The translations under genes were made by a program, and so were the position numbers. Of a stretch of DNA of 44,896 bases, positions 23,632 through 31,437 are shown in pieces. The stretch is taken from positions 1 through 44,896 of the forward strand of contig JAKFWA010000064.1 in NCBI GenBank assembly GCA_021732995.1. Direction: 5' to 3'. How positions within the stretch are numbered: position 1 is the stretch's first letter; each line of letters opens with the position of its first letter. A model generated the notes under the pieces. That model made no database searches and was not told where the DNA came from. It worked only from the letters and a program-made list of their open reading frames with translations. Source of the stretch: Planctomycetaceae bacterium. GTDB taxonomy: Bacteria > Planctomycetota > Planctomycetia > Planctomycetales > Planctomycetaceae.

Positions 23632-26262
23632 ATGCTTCCCGCTTCCGACAGCAATGCGCTCAGGCAGTTCATCGCCGATAACTGGGCCGAACTGAACGTG
23701 CTGGATGACCACATCGCCGCGGTTCAGACAAACGCCGCAGATCCGGGTGCGTACTCGGGATTGTTACGCACGGTCCACACCATCAATTGCATGAGTGGCC
23801 TGATCGGGCTTCCCAAGCTGGGCGAAGTGGCTTGGGCGACTGAGAGCGTCCTGCGGAAGGTACGTGACGGAGAACTGGAAACATCCCGAGATAATATCGC
23901 ACTCATTCTGCGATCGGCGGCTGAACTCAAGCGTTTGCTGCATGTCCTGGAAGCGTCCGGCAAGGAATCAGAAGAGGCCGCGGCTGACTTGATTCAGCAA
24001 CTCGAATGCATTGCGGCTGTTTCTCTTTCGGGCGGAGAGCAAATTCCTGCTTCAGGTACGGAGCCACGTGATTCGCGGGAAGCCGAGCGCCCATCCGCCG
24101 AGTCTGTGGCAGCGTTGGCACAAGATGCTTTGGAAACGCAACCAGTTTCGGTCGCGCAGGCTGCTGCCAGTGATGGGGCTCAGCTTGAGCAATCTGGAGG
24201 AGACAACCTCGGCGCGAAAGCCAACAAGGTCACTGACCTGTCGATTCGAGTGCATGTCGACGTGCTCGACAGCTTGATGAACCTGGTTGGCGAACTGGTG
24301 CTGACGCGCAATCAACTGCTGCAACTCGCGCGGGGTGACGACGAATCGAAGTACACCGCGCCCATCACGCTGCTCAATCGAGTGACGACGGATCTGCAGG
24401 AAGGCGTGATGAAGACTCGGATGCAGCCGATTGGCAGCGTCTGGTCGACCATGCCCCGCATCATTCGCGATCTGCGACAAACCACGGGCAAGCAGATCGA
24501 ACTGGAGATGCGCGGCAACGAAACTGAACTCGATCGCACCGTGCTGGAGGCGATTCGTGATCCGCTCACGCACATGATTCGCAACTCGGCGGACCACGGT
24601 CTGGAAACTCCCGAAGTGCGCCGGAAGAAGGGCAAGTCGGAAACAGGCACGATCAAACTGGATGCTTATCACGAAGGCGGGCATGTCATCATCTCGATCG
24701 CGGATGATGGCGCGGGCATCAACGTGAAACGCGTGCGAGAAAAGGCGATTGCTCAGGGGCTGGTGACGGAAGCCGACGCTGCTCGGATGCCTGAGCACGA
24801 GATGCTGCGGTTCATCTTTCGCCCGGGCTTCTCGACGGCCCAGCAGGTAACGTCTCTCTCTGGTCGCGGCGTTGGCATGGATGTGGTGAAAACATCCATC
24901 GAGAAGATCGGCGGCACCGTCGATCTGTCATCGGTCGCGGACAAAGGAACGTCCGTCCGGATTCGCATTCCCCTGACGCTGGCGATTGTCTCGGCACTGG
25001 TTGTGGAAAGCGGCGGTGAGTCCTTCGCGATTCCTCAACTGGGAGTGGTCGAGCTGGTCCGTCTGGCGGCCGAAGAGAAACACCGCATCGAGCACATTCA
25101 CAACAACGAAGTCTTTCGCTTGCGCCATCGGCTACTGCCGTTGATCCGGCTGGATAGCGTGGTGCAACTGCCTTCGAATCGCACCGACGATTCGGACGTC
25201 AACATCGTGGTCGTGCAGGTTGGCAACCAGCAGTTCGGCCTGATTGTCGATCGCGTCTTTGATACGGAAGAGATCGTCGTGAAGCCGATGGGAAGTCTGC
25301 TTAAGGACATTGCCATCTATCAGGGCACGACGATCCTCGGCGATGGCCGCGTCATCATGATTCTGGATGTGTCGGGCATTGCTACAGAAATTGGACTGTC
25401 GTCCATGGCGTCGGAACTCGCCGAGTCCGCGGATCGCGGTCAGGACTCAGATACTACCAACCTGCTGTGCTTCAACGCGGGTGATGGTCGTTCGATGTCT
25501 GTGCCGCTGTCGCTGGTTTCGCGACTGGAAGAAGTGCCGAGCGAACGCATTGAGACCGCCGGCGATCGCGAAGTCGTCCAGTATCGCGGCGATCTATTGC
25601 CGCTCATTCCCGTGCATGGTTATTCAAGACGCGACGCCAATCGCGAGATCCAGCCGGTCATCGTGTTTCAGGAGAACGGTTGCGCGATGGGCCTGATGGT
25701 CAACGAGATTGAAGACATCGTGGAAGACCGTCTGGTCATTCGCATGCCGTCGCGACAGCCGGGCGTAGTCGGGACGGCAATCATCAATGATCGCGCTACC
25801 GAGATTGTGGATGCTCATCATTATGTGATTCAGGCGAACCCGGACTGGTTCCATCACAATCATTGGCGTCCGTCCTTGCGCATTCTGCTGGCTGAAGACT
25901 CCGTCTTCTTCCGCCAGTTGATGACCACCAGCCTCATCAGCGATGGCCATCAGGTCAAAGCGACCGGCGACGGGCAGGATGCCATCGACGTTCTGGAACG
26001 CGATACGCAGTTCGACGTTGTGCTCTCGGATATCGAAATGCCGGGCGTTGATGGTTTGAACTTCGTGCGCTGGATTCGCAGCAAACCACAATTCAAAGAC
26101 CTGCCGGTCATCGCCATCTCCGGCAACACGAAGCCGTCGATGGAAGCCGATGCGCTGCGTGCCGGGTTTACTCACTTCATGCGGAAGTTTGATCCCCTCG
26201 AGTTGAAGAACCTGTTGCTCGAACTGAGCGCTAACCACAGCCAGAAGGGAGCGTCCGCATGA
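23632..26262 (+). CDS. cheA: Hybrid chemotaxis histidine kinase CheA with two CheW-like domains and a C-terminal receiver
   Basis: An 876-residue cytoplasmic kinase. Order: Hpt (about 1-105; the phospho-histidine motif reads VHTINCMSG, with Asn-Cys where Lys-Gly is usual); an Ala/Ser/Glu linker of about 100 residues with no clear P2 domain; dimerisation helices (VDVLDSLMNLVGELVLTRNQ); HATPase with MIRNSADHGLETP, ADDGAGIN and GRGVGMDVV; a CheW-like domain (about 455-590); a second CheW-like domain (about 600-735, NLLCFNAGDGRSMSVPLSLV); and a receiver (about 755-870) with phospho-acceptor Asp in VVLSDIEMPGVDG. ATG 23632 follows AAGGA at about 10 bases; TTG 23560 would add 24 residues. It heads the plus-strand chemosensory operon and overlaps cheW by four bases (ATGA). 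It phosphorylates receiver and Hpt partners in response to the methyl-accepting protein. Confidence 0.95.
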   Translation: MLPASDSNALRQFIADNWAELNVLDDHIAAVQTNAADPGAYSGLLRTVHTINCMSGLIGLPKLGEVAWATESVLRKVRDGELETSRDNIALILRSAAELKRLLHVLEASGKESEEAAADLIQQLECIAAVSLSGGEQIPASGTEPRDSREAERPSAESVAALAQDALETQPVSVAQAAASDGAQLEQSGGDNLGAKANKVTDLSIRVHVDVLDSLMNLVGELVLTRNQLLQLARGDDESKYTAPITLLNRVTTDLQEGVMKTRMQPIGSVWSTMPRIIRDLRQTTGKQIELEMRGNETELDRTVLEAIRDPLTHMIRNSADHGLETPEVRRKKGKSETGTIKLDAYHEGGHVIISIADDGAGINVKRVREKAIAQGLVTEADAARMPEHEMLRFIFRPGFSTAQQVTSLSGRGVGMDVVKTSIEKIGGTVDLSSVADKGTSVRIRIPLTLAIVSALVVESGGESFAIPQLGVVELVRLAAEEKHRIEHIHNNEVFRLRHRLLPLIRLDSVVQLPSNRTDDSDVNIVVVQVGNQQFGLIVDRVFDTEEIVVKPMGSLLKDIAIYQGTTILGDGRVIMILDVSGIATEIGLSSMASELAESADRGQDSDTTNLLCFNAGDGRSMSVPLSLVSRLEEVPSERIETAGDREVVQYRGDLLPLIPVHGYSRRDANREIQPVIVFQENGCAMGLMVNEIEDIVEDRLVIRMPSRQPGVVGTAIINDRATEIVDAHHYVIQANPDWFHHNHWRPSLRILLAEDSVFFRQLMTTSLISDGHQVKATGDGQDAIDVLERDTQFDVVLSDIEMPGVDGLNFVRWIRSKPQFKDLPVIAISGNTKPSMEADALRAGFTHFMRKFDPLELKNLLLELSANHSQKGASA

Positions 26263-26744
26263 ACCGCCCTACGAACACGGCTCCGGCCGGACAGTCAGCT
26301 CGCACAGACGTTTCAGGGTTTGAAAGTCAGTTCGTGTCCTTCTGGATTGGCAAACAACTGCTCGGCGTGCCCGTGAAAATCGTGCAGGAAGTGCTGAATC
26401 CGCAGGACATCGCGCGGACACCGCGTGCTCGACGAGAGATCGCGGGCCTGCTGAATTTGCGAGGTCAGATCGTCACGGCCGTGTGCCTGCGTCGTCGCAT
26501 CGGCATGCCGGACCTCGAAGCCGATCGCCGTTCGATGAACGTCGTTGTGCGGCATGCTGGTGAGTCCTTCAGCCTGCTGGTTGATGATGTCGGGGACGTG
26601 ATTGATGTCTCGAATCAAGCGATGGATGCAGTCCCGCCCATGCTGGACCCCGCCTGGCGCGGAATCACGAACGGCATCTATCGACTCGATGAACGGCTCT
26701 TCGTGGTCGTCAACGTGGGAGCGATTCTGAACCTTGCGTCCTGA
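26259..26744 (+). CDS. cheW: Chemotaxis coupling protein CheW
   Basis: A 161-residue cytoplasmic adaptor consisting of a single CheW fold: FVSFWIGKQLLGVPVKIVQE at the start, LNLRGQIVTAVCLRRRIG in the middle and FSLLVDDVGDVIDVS near the end. The first 24 residues are a variable extension. The gene overlaps the cheA stop by ATGA, a sign of translational coupling, and AAGGGAG lies just upstream. It links CheA to the soluble methyl-accepting protein encoded 74 bp downstream. Because CheA already has two CheW-like domains, this is the third coupling module in the set. Confidence 0.95.
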   Translation: MNRPTNTAPAGQSARTDVSGFESQFVSFWIGKQLLGVPVKIVQEVLNPQDIARTPRARREIAGLLNLRGQIVTAVCLRRRIGMPDLEADRRSMNVVVRHAGESFSLLVDDVGDVIDVSNQAMDAVPPMLDPAWRGITNGIYRLDERLFVVVNVGAILNLAS

Positions 26745-26818
26745 CAACGACCGCTGCCCGAGTTGAACAGGCTCATCTCCGAGTAACACAACCAACTTCG
26801 TTTTCTTAGCCCAACACC

Positions 26819-29254
26819 ATGCGTACCCGCTCTTCCATCTCATTACCTGATCGCACGCCGGTCGGACTTGCTCATCGCCAGGCCGCCCGGTTCGTGGACG
26901 CCTTGAGGAGTCGTGTGCCTCAACTGAACGGCGTCCTCGACGCTGGCGGCGACGAAGCTCAGTTCGAGCGACTGGTCGAGTCCGTGCTGGCGACACTGCG
27001 GGCGATCGATGATGTCGCGGCGTTCGTCCAGAACGGCGGGACCGGCAGCAAACGACGCAAGTCGCCCGTGATTGAAACACTGATAGAAGTCCTGAGCCCG
27101 CTCACGAAGTCCGATCTGCTCAAGGTAAGTGCCGCATGGCTGCAGGTCGTGTCGGCTATTGAGGTTCAACTGCGTTCGAACGTCGTTGGTGACGATGCAG
27201 GCGACTCGCAGGCGTATGTGCAAATCCCCGGCGACCCCGCCGATTTTGAAGACCCCGTTTCCTCGTTTGCCCGTCACAGCGTGTCGCACGCTAAGGAGAA
27301 AGAGTCCATGCCCCCGACTCCCGCTCGCAGCCAATCTGTCCCGTCACGTGCCGCACGTGGCTTGAGTTTTGTGGAACATCTCGCGGTATCGCTGGAGAAC
27401 GTGCCGGTGGCTCAGTTCCTGGTCGATGGAAGCGGCGGCGTGGCGTTTCTGAATCGCGCTGCACGGGACCTGTTCCAACGCCTTAGCCCGCGTACCGGCT
27501 TCGGCGCTGAGGCGCTGCTTAGCCGCGGCGTGGCGCTGCTGTCCGAGTATCTGCCGGAACTGCGTTCGACCGGCGGGCGCATCGAACGTCAGATTGAACT
27601 GGACAGCGAAGTGATCGACGTGATTGCGACACCGATCACGGACGGGGAAGGGAATCCCGAGGGCACCCTGCATGTGTGGAAAGTCGTGACGGACATCGCT
27701 CGCATGCAGGAGAAGTTCACTGACTACGAAGGTCAGTTGAAATCCATCAGCACCAATCAGGCGGTGATTGAGTTCAACCTCGACGGCACCATCATCACTG
27801 CCAATCACAACTTCCTGAGCGTGACGGGCTACTCACTGGATGAGATCAAAGGGCGGCATCACCGCATGTTCATGGAAGAGTCGGCAGCAAGCAGCTCTGA
27901 GTACCGCGAGTTCTGGGCCAAGCTCAACCGCGGTGAGTACGTCGCGGCCGAGTTCAAACGCGTGGGAAAAGGCGGCAAGGTCGTCTGGATTCAGGCGTCG
28001 TACAATCCCATCAAGGACATTCACGGCAAGCCGGTTAAGGTCGTGAAGTTTGCTTCGGACATCACCGAAGCTGTGCGGATGCGCGATGAAGCGTTCCGGG
28101 TACAGAACATGATGGAGAACATTCCCATCAACGTGATGATGGCGAATCGTGAGTTCGATCTGGTCTACATGAATCCCGCCTCGCGAAAGACATTGAAGAC
28201 GATCGAGCACTTGCTGCCGCGCCCGGTGGACCAATTGGTCGGACAGAAGATCGATATCTTCCATAAGAACCCTGAGCATCAGCGCCGAATGCTGTCGAAT
28301 GCGGGCAATCTGCCGCACCGCGCGGCGATCAAACTTGGCGATCAGACGCTCGATCTGGTGGTGTCGGCGATCAAGGATAGCGCCGGTAACTTCGTGGGTC
28401 CGATGGTGACGTGGTCGGTCATCACCGATCAGATCCGTATCGCGGAAGAGTTCGAGCATGGCGTGAAGATGGTCAGCAACGCCGCGACCAGCATGCAGAC
28501 AAACTGCAACACACTGGCGGCGAATGCGGAAGAGACATCGCGTCAAGCGCAGTCGGTGGCCGCAGCCAGCGAGCAAGCCACACGCAATGTCGAAACGGTT
28601 TCCACGGCAACGGAAGAGCTCAGCAAGTCGATCGATGAGATCGCGAGCCACGTTCAGGAAGCCGCGCGGATGACTCAGCACGCCGTTGAGCAGGCTGGTC
28701 GCACGAACTCGACGATTCAGGCGCTCGGCGAATCCAGTCATCAAATTGGTCAGGTGATCAAGGTCATTACTTCGATCGCTCAACAGACGAACCTGCTGGC
28801 TCTGAACGCGACAATCGAAGCTGCCCGCGCTGGTGAAGCCGGCAAGGGTTTCGCGGTGGTTGCGAACGAAGTGAAGGAACTGGCTCGGCAAACCGCGCGT
28901 GCGACCGAAGAGATCAGCCAGAAGATTGAGTCCATTCAGCGTTCAACCGGCGTGGCCGTTGAGTCGATCGCGCAGATCGACGACAGCATTCGCAAGATCA
29001 ACGAGATCTCGACGACGATTGCGTCGGCCGTGCAGGAACAGACTGCGGCCACCAATGAGATTTCGCGGAATGTTTCTGAGGCTGCACGCGGCACTGCCGA
29101 CGTCAGCGCGAACATCACCTCGGTATCGCAGGCGGCCGATGAAAGCGGTCGCGGAGTTTCGGAGATTCATGCGTCGGCAACGTCGCTGACTCGCGAATCA
29201 GAACGTCTGGATCAGGTGACTCGCGAGTTCGTGAAGCGCATCCGGAACCAGTAG
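26819..29254 (+). CDS. Soluble methyl-accepting chemoreceptor with three PAS-type domains
   Basis: An 811-residue protein without membrane segments, so a cytoplasmic receptor. Residues 1-163 are a helical region of unknown type. PAS-like domains follow at about 185-290, 311-428 ([42 protein letters not shown]) and 430-540 ([20 protein letters not shown]). The second resembles the PAS of Aer2/BdlA-type receptors, some of which bind haem or flavin. Residues about 540-811 are the signalling helices with the tip [20 protein letters not shown] near 658; there is no C-terminal pentapeptide tether for CheB/CheR. ATG 26819 has no ribosome site, whereas an internal ATG at 27308 has AAGGAG at nine bases. 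It probably senses redox state, oxygen or a small ligand and controls CheA. Confidence 0.93.
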   Translation: MRTRSSISLPDRTPVGLAHRQAARFVDALRSRVPQLNGVLDAGGDEAQFERLVESVLATLRAIDDVAAFVQNGGTGSKRRKSPVIETLIEVLSPLTKSDLLKVSAAWLQVVSAIEVQLRSNVVGDDAGDSQAYVQIPGDPADFEDPVSSFARHSVSHAKEKESMPPTPARSQSVPSRAARGLSFVEHLAVSLENVPVAQFLVDGSGGVAFLNRAARDLFQRLSPRTGFGAEALLSRGVALLSEYLPELRSTGGRIERQIELDSEVIDVIATPITDGEGNPEGTLHVWKVVTDIARMQEKFTDYEGQLKSISTNQAVIEFNLDGTIITANHNFLSVTGYSLDEIKGRHHRMFMEESAASSSEYREFWAKLNRGEYVAAEFKRVGKGGKVVWIQASYNPIKDIHGKPVKVVKFASDITEAVRMRDEAFRVQNMMENIPINVMMANREFDLVYMNPASRKTLKTIEHLLPRPVDQLVGQKIDIFHKNPEHQRRMLSNAGNLPHRAAIKLGDQTLDLVVSAIKDSAGNFVGPMVTWSVITDQIRIAEEFEHGVKMVSNAATSMQTNCNTLAANAEETSRQAQSVAAASEQATRNVETVSTATEELSKSIDEIASHVQEAARMTQHAVEQAGRTNSTIQALGESSHQIGQVIKVITSIAQQTNLLALNATIEAARAGEAGKGFAVVANEVKELARQTARATEEISQKIESIQRSTGVAVESIAQIDDSIRKINEISTTIASAVQEQTAATNEISRNVSEAARGTADVSANITSVSQAADESGRGVSEIHASATSLTRESERLDQVTREFVKRIRNQ
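27293..27310 (+). promoter_or_regulatory. Internal ribosome-binding site and ATG within the chemoreceptor gene
   Basis: AAGGAG at 27293-27298, nine bases before an in-frame ATG at 27308 (codon 164). It is stronger than anything upstream of 26819. Starting here would give a 648-residue receptor that keeps all three PAS domains and the signalling region. Confidence 0.45.
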
Positions 29255-29272
29255 TGCGAGTCTGTTCGAGAA

Positions 29273-29326
29273 CCGGGAAGTTGAGATGCGGCCGCCCCCG
29301 TTGCGCGTCTCCTTCCCGGGCATCTC
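29273..29326 (+). promoter_or_regulatory. Interleaved inverted repeats (possible pseudoknot or switching RNA) before cheB
   Basis: Two perfect inverted repeats alternate as A-B-A'-B': CCGGGAAG (29273-29280) with CTTCCCGG (29312-29319), and GAGATGC (29283-29289) with GCATCTC (29320-29326). In RNA the stems would form either a pseudoknot or two competing hairpins. The element fills the gap between the receptor stop (29254) and the cheB start (29377). Function is inferred from geometry only; no known riboswitch consensus is recognised. Confidence 0.4.
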
Positions 29327-29376
29327 GTATCGCAGTACCGCGATGTTGGTGATTTGATTGACCAGAAAGTGCAACT

Positions 29377-30462
29377 GTGAATGACACTCCGATTCGGGTC
29401 CTGGTGGTGGATGATTCCGCCATCGTGCGAGGTCTGTTGACCCGCGCCCTGGAAAGTGACCCCGCAATCAAGGTCGTTGGCACGGCCATGCACGGCGAGC
29501 AAGGCTTGCGATGGCTCAAGAAGCATCAGGCAGACGTGGTGTTGCTCGACGTTGAAATGCCAGTGCTCAATGGCCTGGAGACTCTACAGCGGATTCAGCA
29601 GGAGCATCCGAAGCTCTACGTGATCATGGTCAGCTCACTGACATATTCAGGAGCCGAGACCACGATGAAGGCTCTGCGGCTCGGTGCCGTGGGCTGTGTG
29701 GCTAAACCGGATGCGAACAGCATCTCGGAAGCAGTGGCGATCGTGGCTCGCGAGCTGGTGCCGCTGGTGCGTGGGCTAAACGTGCAGCGTGAGCAGCCTA
29801 CGCCCAGTGCTGTGAAACCGGCTCCTCGCGTCTCGCCGCTGCCGCCGCGGCGACCGCGATTGATTCAACCAACCGAGCTGCTGGTCATCGGCAGCAGTAC
29901 CGGTGGCCCGCGTGCGCTAGAGCAACTCGTCAAAGGTTTGCCTGCAGACTTCGATCTGCCGATCTGTATTGCGCAGCACATGCCTCCATTCTTCACCCCG
30001 ATGCTGGCCAAGCATCTGGCAGTCGATTCGGGACGTCGAACCTATGAGGCTCAATCAGATATGCTGATCGAGCCGGGTTGCATCTATGTCGCCCCCGGCG
30101 ATTTTCACTTCACCGTTGTGCGTCAGAACCGCAGCCTGATTGCGAAGCTCAATCAGGACGCACCCGAGCACTTTTGCCGTCCGTCAGTGAATCCGTTGTT
30201 CCGTTCCGCGGCTCAATGCTGCGGCAGCGGGCTGATCGCGGTGATGTTGACGGGAATGGGTGACGACGGGCTGGAGGGCACAGCCGACATCTTTCGTGCC
30301 GGCGGTCTTGTGATTGCCCAGGACGAAGCGACCTCCGTGGTCTGGGGCATGCCGGGTGCCATTTCGCGGGCGGGGCTGGTTCATCAGCTCTTGCCGATGC
30401 CGGAGATTGCGCCGGCTATCGGACGTGCAGTTCAGAGAACGCATCAAGGAGTCCTGCGATGA
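29377..30462 (+). CDS. cheB: Chemotaxis response regulator protein-glutamate methylesterase CheB
   Basis: A 361-residue two-domain enzyme that removes methyl groups (or amides) from receptor glutamates when phosphorylated. Residues 1-125 are the receiver: VVDDSAIVRGLL, phospho-acceptor Asp in VVLLDVEMPVLNGLE, and VAKPD. A Pro-rich linker leads to the methylesterase domain (about 165-355) with catalytic Ser in IGSSTGGPRALEQL (near 172), His in AQHMPPFFTPMLA (near 200) and Asp in LTGMGDDGLEG (near 295). The start is GTG at 29377 with only a weak AGAAAG upstream. Its stop overlaps the cheR start by ATGA. Together with CheR it sets the adaptation state of the soluble receptor. Confidence 0.95.
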   Translation: MNDTPIRVLVVDDSAIVRGLLTRALESDPAIKVVGTAMHGEQGLRWLKKHQADVVLLDVEMPVLNGLETLQRIQQEHPKLYVIMVSSLTYSGAETTMKALRLGAVGCVAKPDANSISEAVAIVARELVPLVRGLNVQREQPTPSAVKPAPRVSPLPPRRPRLIQPTELLVIGSSTGGPRALEQLVKGLPADFDLPICIAQHMPPFFTPMLAKHLAVDSGRRTYEAQSDMLIEPGCIYVAPGDFHFTVVRQNRSLIAKLNQDAPEHFCRPSVNPLFRSAAQCCGSGLIAVMLTGMGDDGLEGTADIFRAGGLVIAQDEATSVVWGMPGAISRAGLVHQLLPMPEIAPAIGRAVQRTHQGVLR

Positions 30463-31337
30463 GCCCCGGTGAATTCACGTTCCTCTGCGACTTCCTGATG
30501 AAACGCTCCGGTCTCGTGCTGAACGAAGGCAAGCGCTACCTCGTTGAGTCCCGACTTGTAACTGTGACGCAGAGGTTTGAGATCAAGAACGTTGCCGAAC
30601 TGGTACGGGAACTGACTGCGGGCCGAAACGATGCTCTCGCAACGGCCGTCGTGGAAGAAATGACGACGAACGAAACGTCCTTCTTTCGTGATGCTGCACC
30701 GTTCGAAGAGCTGCGTCAGACTCTGCTGCCGAAGATGCTCGAGTCACGTCGTCCGCGTCATGTCTTGCGGATCTGGTCCGCGGCGGCGTCGACGGGTCAG
30801 GAAGTCTATTCGATCGTGATGACTCTGCTGGAAAATATCCCAGACATTCGCAGTTGGCGCATCGAAATCATTGCGACCGACATCGCTGAAAAGATTCTGG
30901 AGCGAGCCCGATCCGGTATCTATTCGCAACTGGAAGTGCAGCGCGGCATGCCCCCGCACCTGCTAGCCAGGTACTTCGATACGCATCCGCAAGGCTTTCA
31001 GGTGAAGGCGGACTTGCGGCGGATGGTCAGCTTTCAGCAGTTGAATCTGCTGGACTCGTTCCTGCGCCTGGGCAGCTTTGATATCGTCTTCTGCCGCAAC
31101 GTGCTGATCTACTTTGACGCACTGGCCAAAGCAGACATCCTGAACCGCATTGCCAAGCAGCTTGTGCCGGATGGCTATCTGATCCTTGGCGCGGCTGAGA
31201 CCGTGCTTGGTCTGACAACGACGTTTGATCGCGACCCGAAATGCAAGAGTCCGGTTTACGTCCACGCTTCCATGCGTCCGTCCGTACCGAAACCCAAGAG
31301 CGATATCGCCGCAAGGCTGGACTCACGTGGAACGTGA
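30459..31337 (+). CDS. cheR: Chemotaxis protein methyltransferase CheR
   Basis: A 292-residue SAM-dependent enzyme that methylates receptor glutamates. The N-terminal helical domain (1-75) contains FLMKRSGLVLNEGKRYLVES, followed by TTNETSFFRD, the family signature. The SAM-binding part has RIWSAAASTGQEVYSI, ATDIAEKILERARSGIY and FCRNVLIYFD, then GYLILGAAETVLG near the end. AAGGAG lies seven bases before the ATG, which overlaps the cheB stop. There is no TPR extension and no receptor pentapeptide in the neighbouring chemoreceptor, so docking is probably direct to the helices. Confidence 0.95.
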   Translation: MSPGEFTFLCDFLMKRSGLVLNEGKRYLVESRLVTVTQRFEIKNVAELVRELTAGRNDALATAVVEEMTTNETSFFRDAAPFEELRQTLLPKMLESRRPRHVLRIWSAAASTGQEVYSIVMTLLENIPDIRSWRIEIIATDIAEKILERARSGIYSQLEVQRGMPPHLLARYFDTHPQGFQVKADLRRMVSFQQLNLLDSFLRLGSFDIVFCRNVLIYFDALAKADILNRIAKQLVPDGYLILGAAETVLGLTTTFDRDPKCKSPVYVHASMRPSVPKPKSDIAARLDSRGT

Positions 31338-31437
31338 ACTGCAGTTGAACGCGGCACGGGGCGAAACGCGAAAGCCGCAGATGAACATTCGACACAACTG
31401 CTGTGACCGCTAAAGTCGAGGATCTGAAACTCGGCTG

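Noticed and set aside
24052-24798. Minus-strand open frame within cheA
   Set aside because: Antisense to the CheA linker, dimerisation and kinase domains; His/Arg-rich composition with no motifs.
27833-28891. A 352-codon open frame on the minus strand inside the chemoreceptor gene
   Set aside because: It is the complement of strongly conserved PAS and signalling-domain codons, is rich in Arg, His and Leu, and resembles no protein. Long antisense frames are expected in GC-rich DNA.
31341-31401. Nested inverted repeats GCAGTTG/CAACTGC with GCGGC/GCCGC between cheR and the adaptor gene
   Set aside because: Long unpaired stretches and no T-run make a terminator or stable element unlikely; kept only as a possible weak structure.
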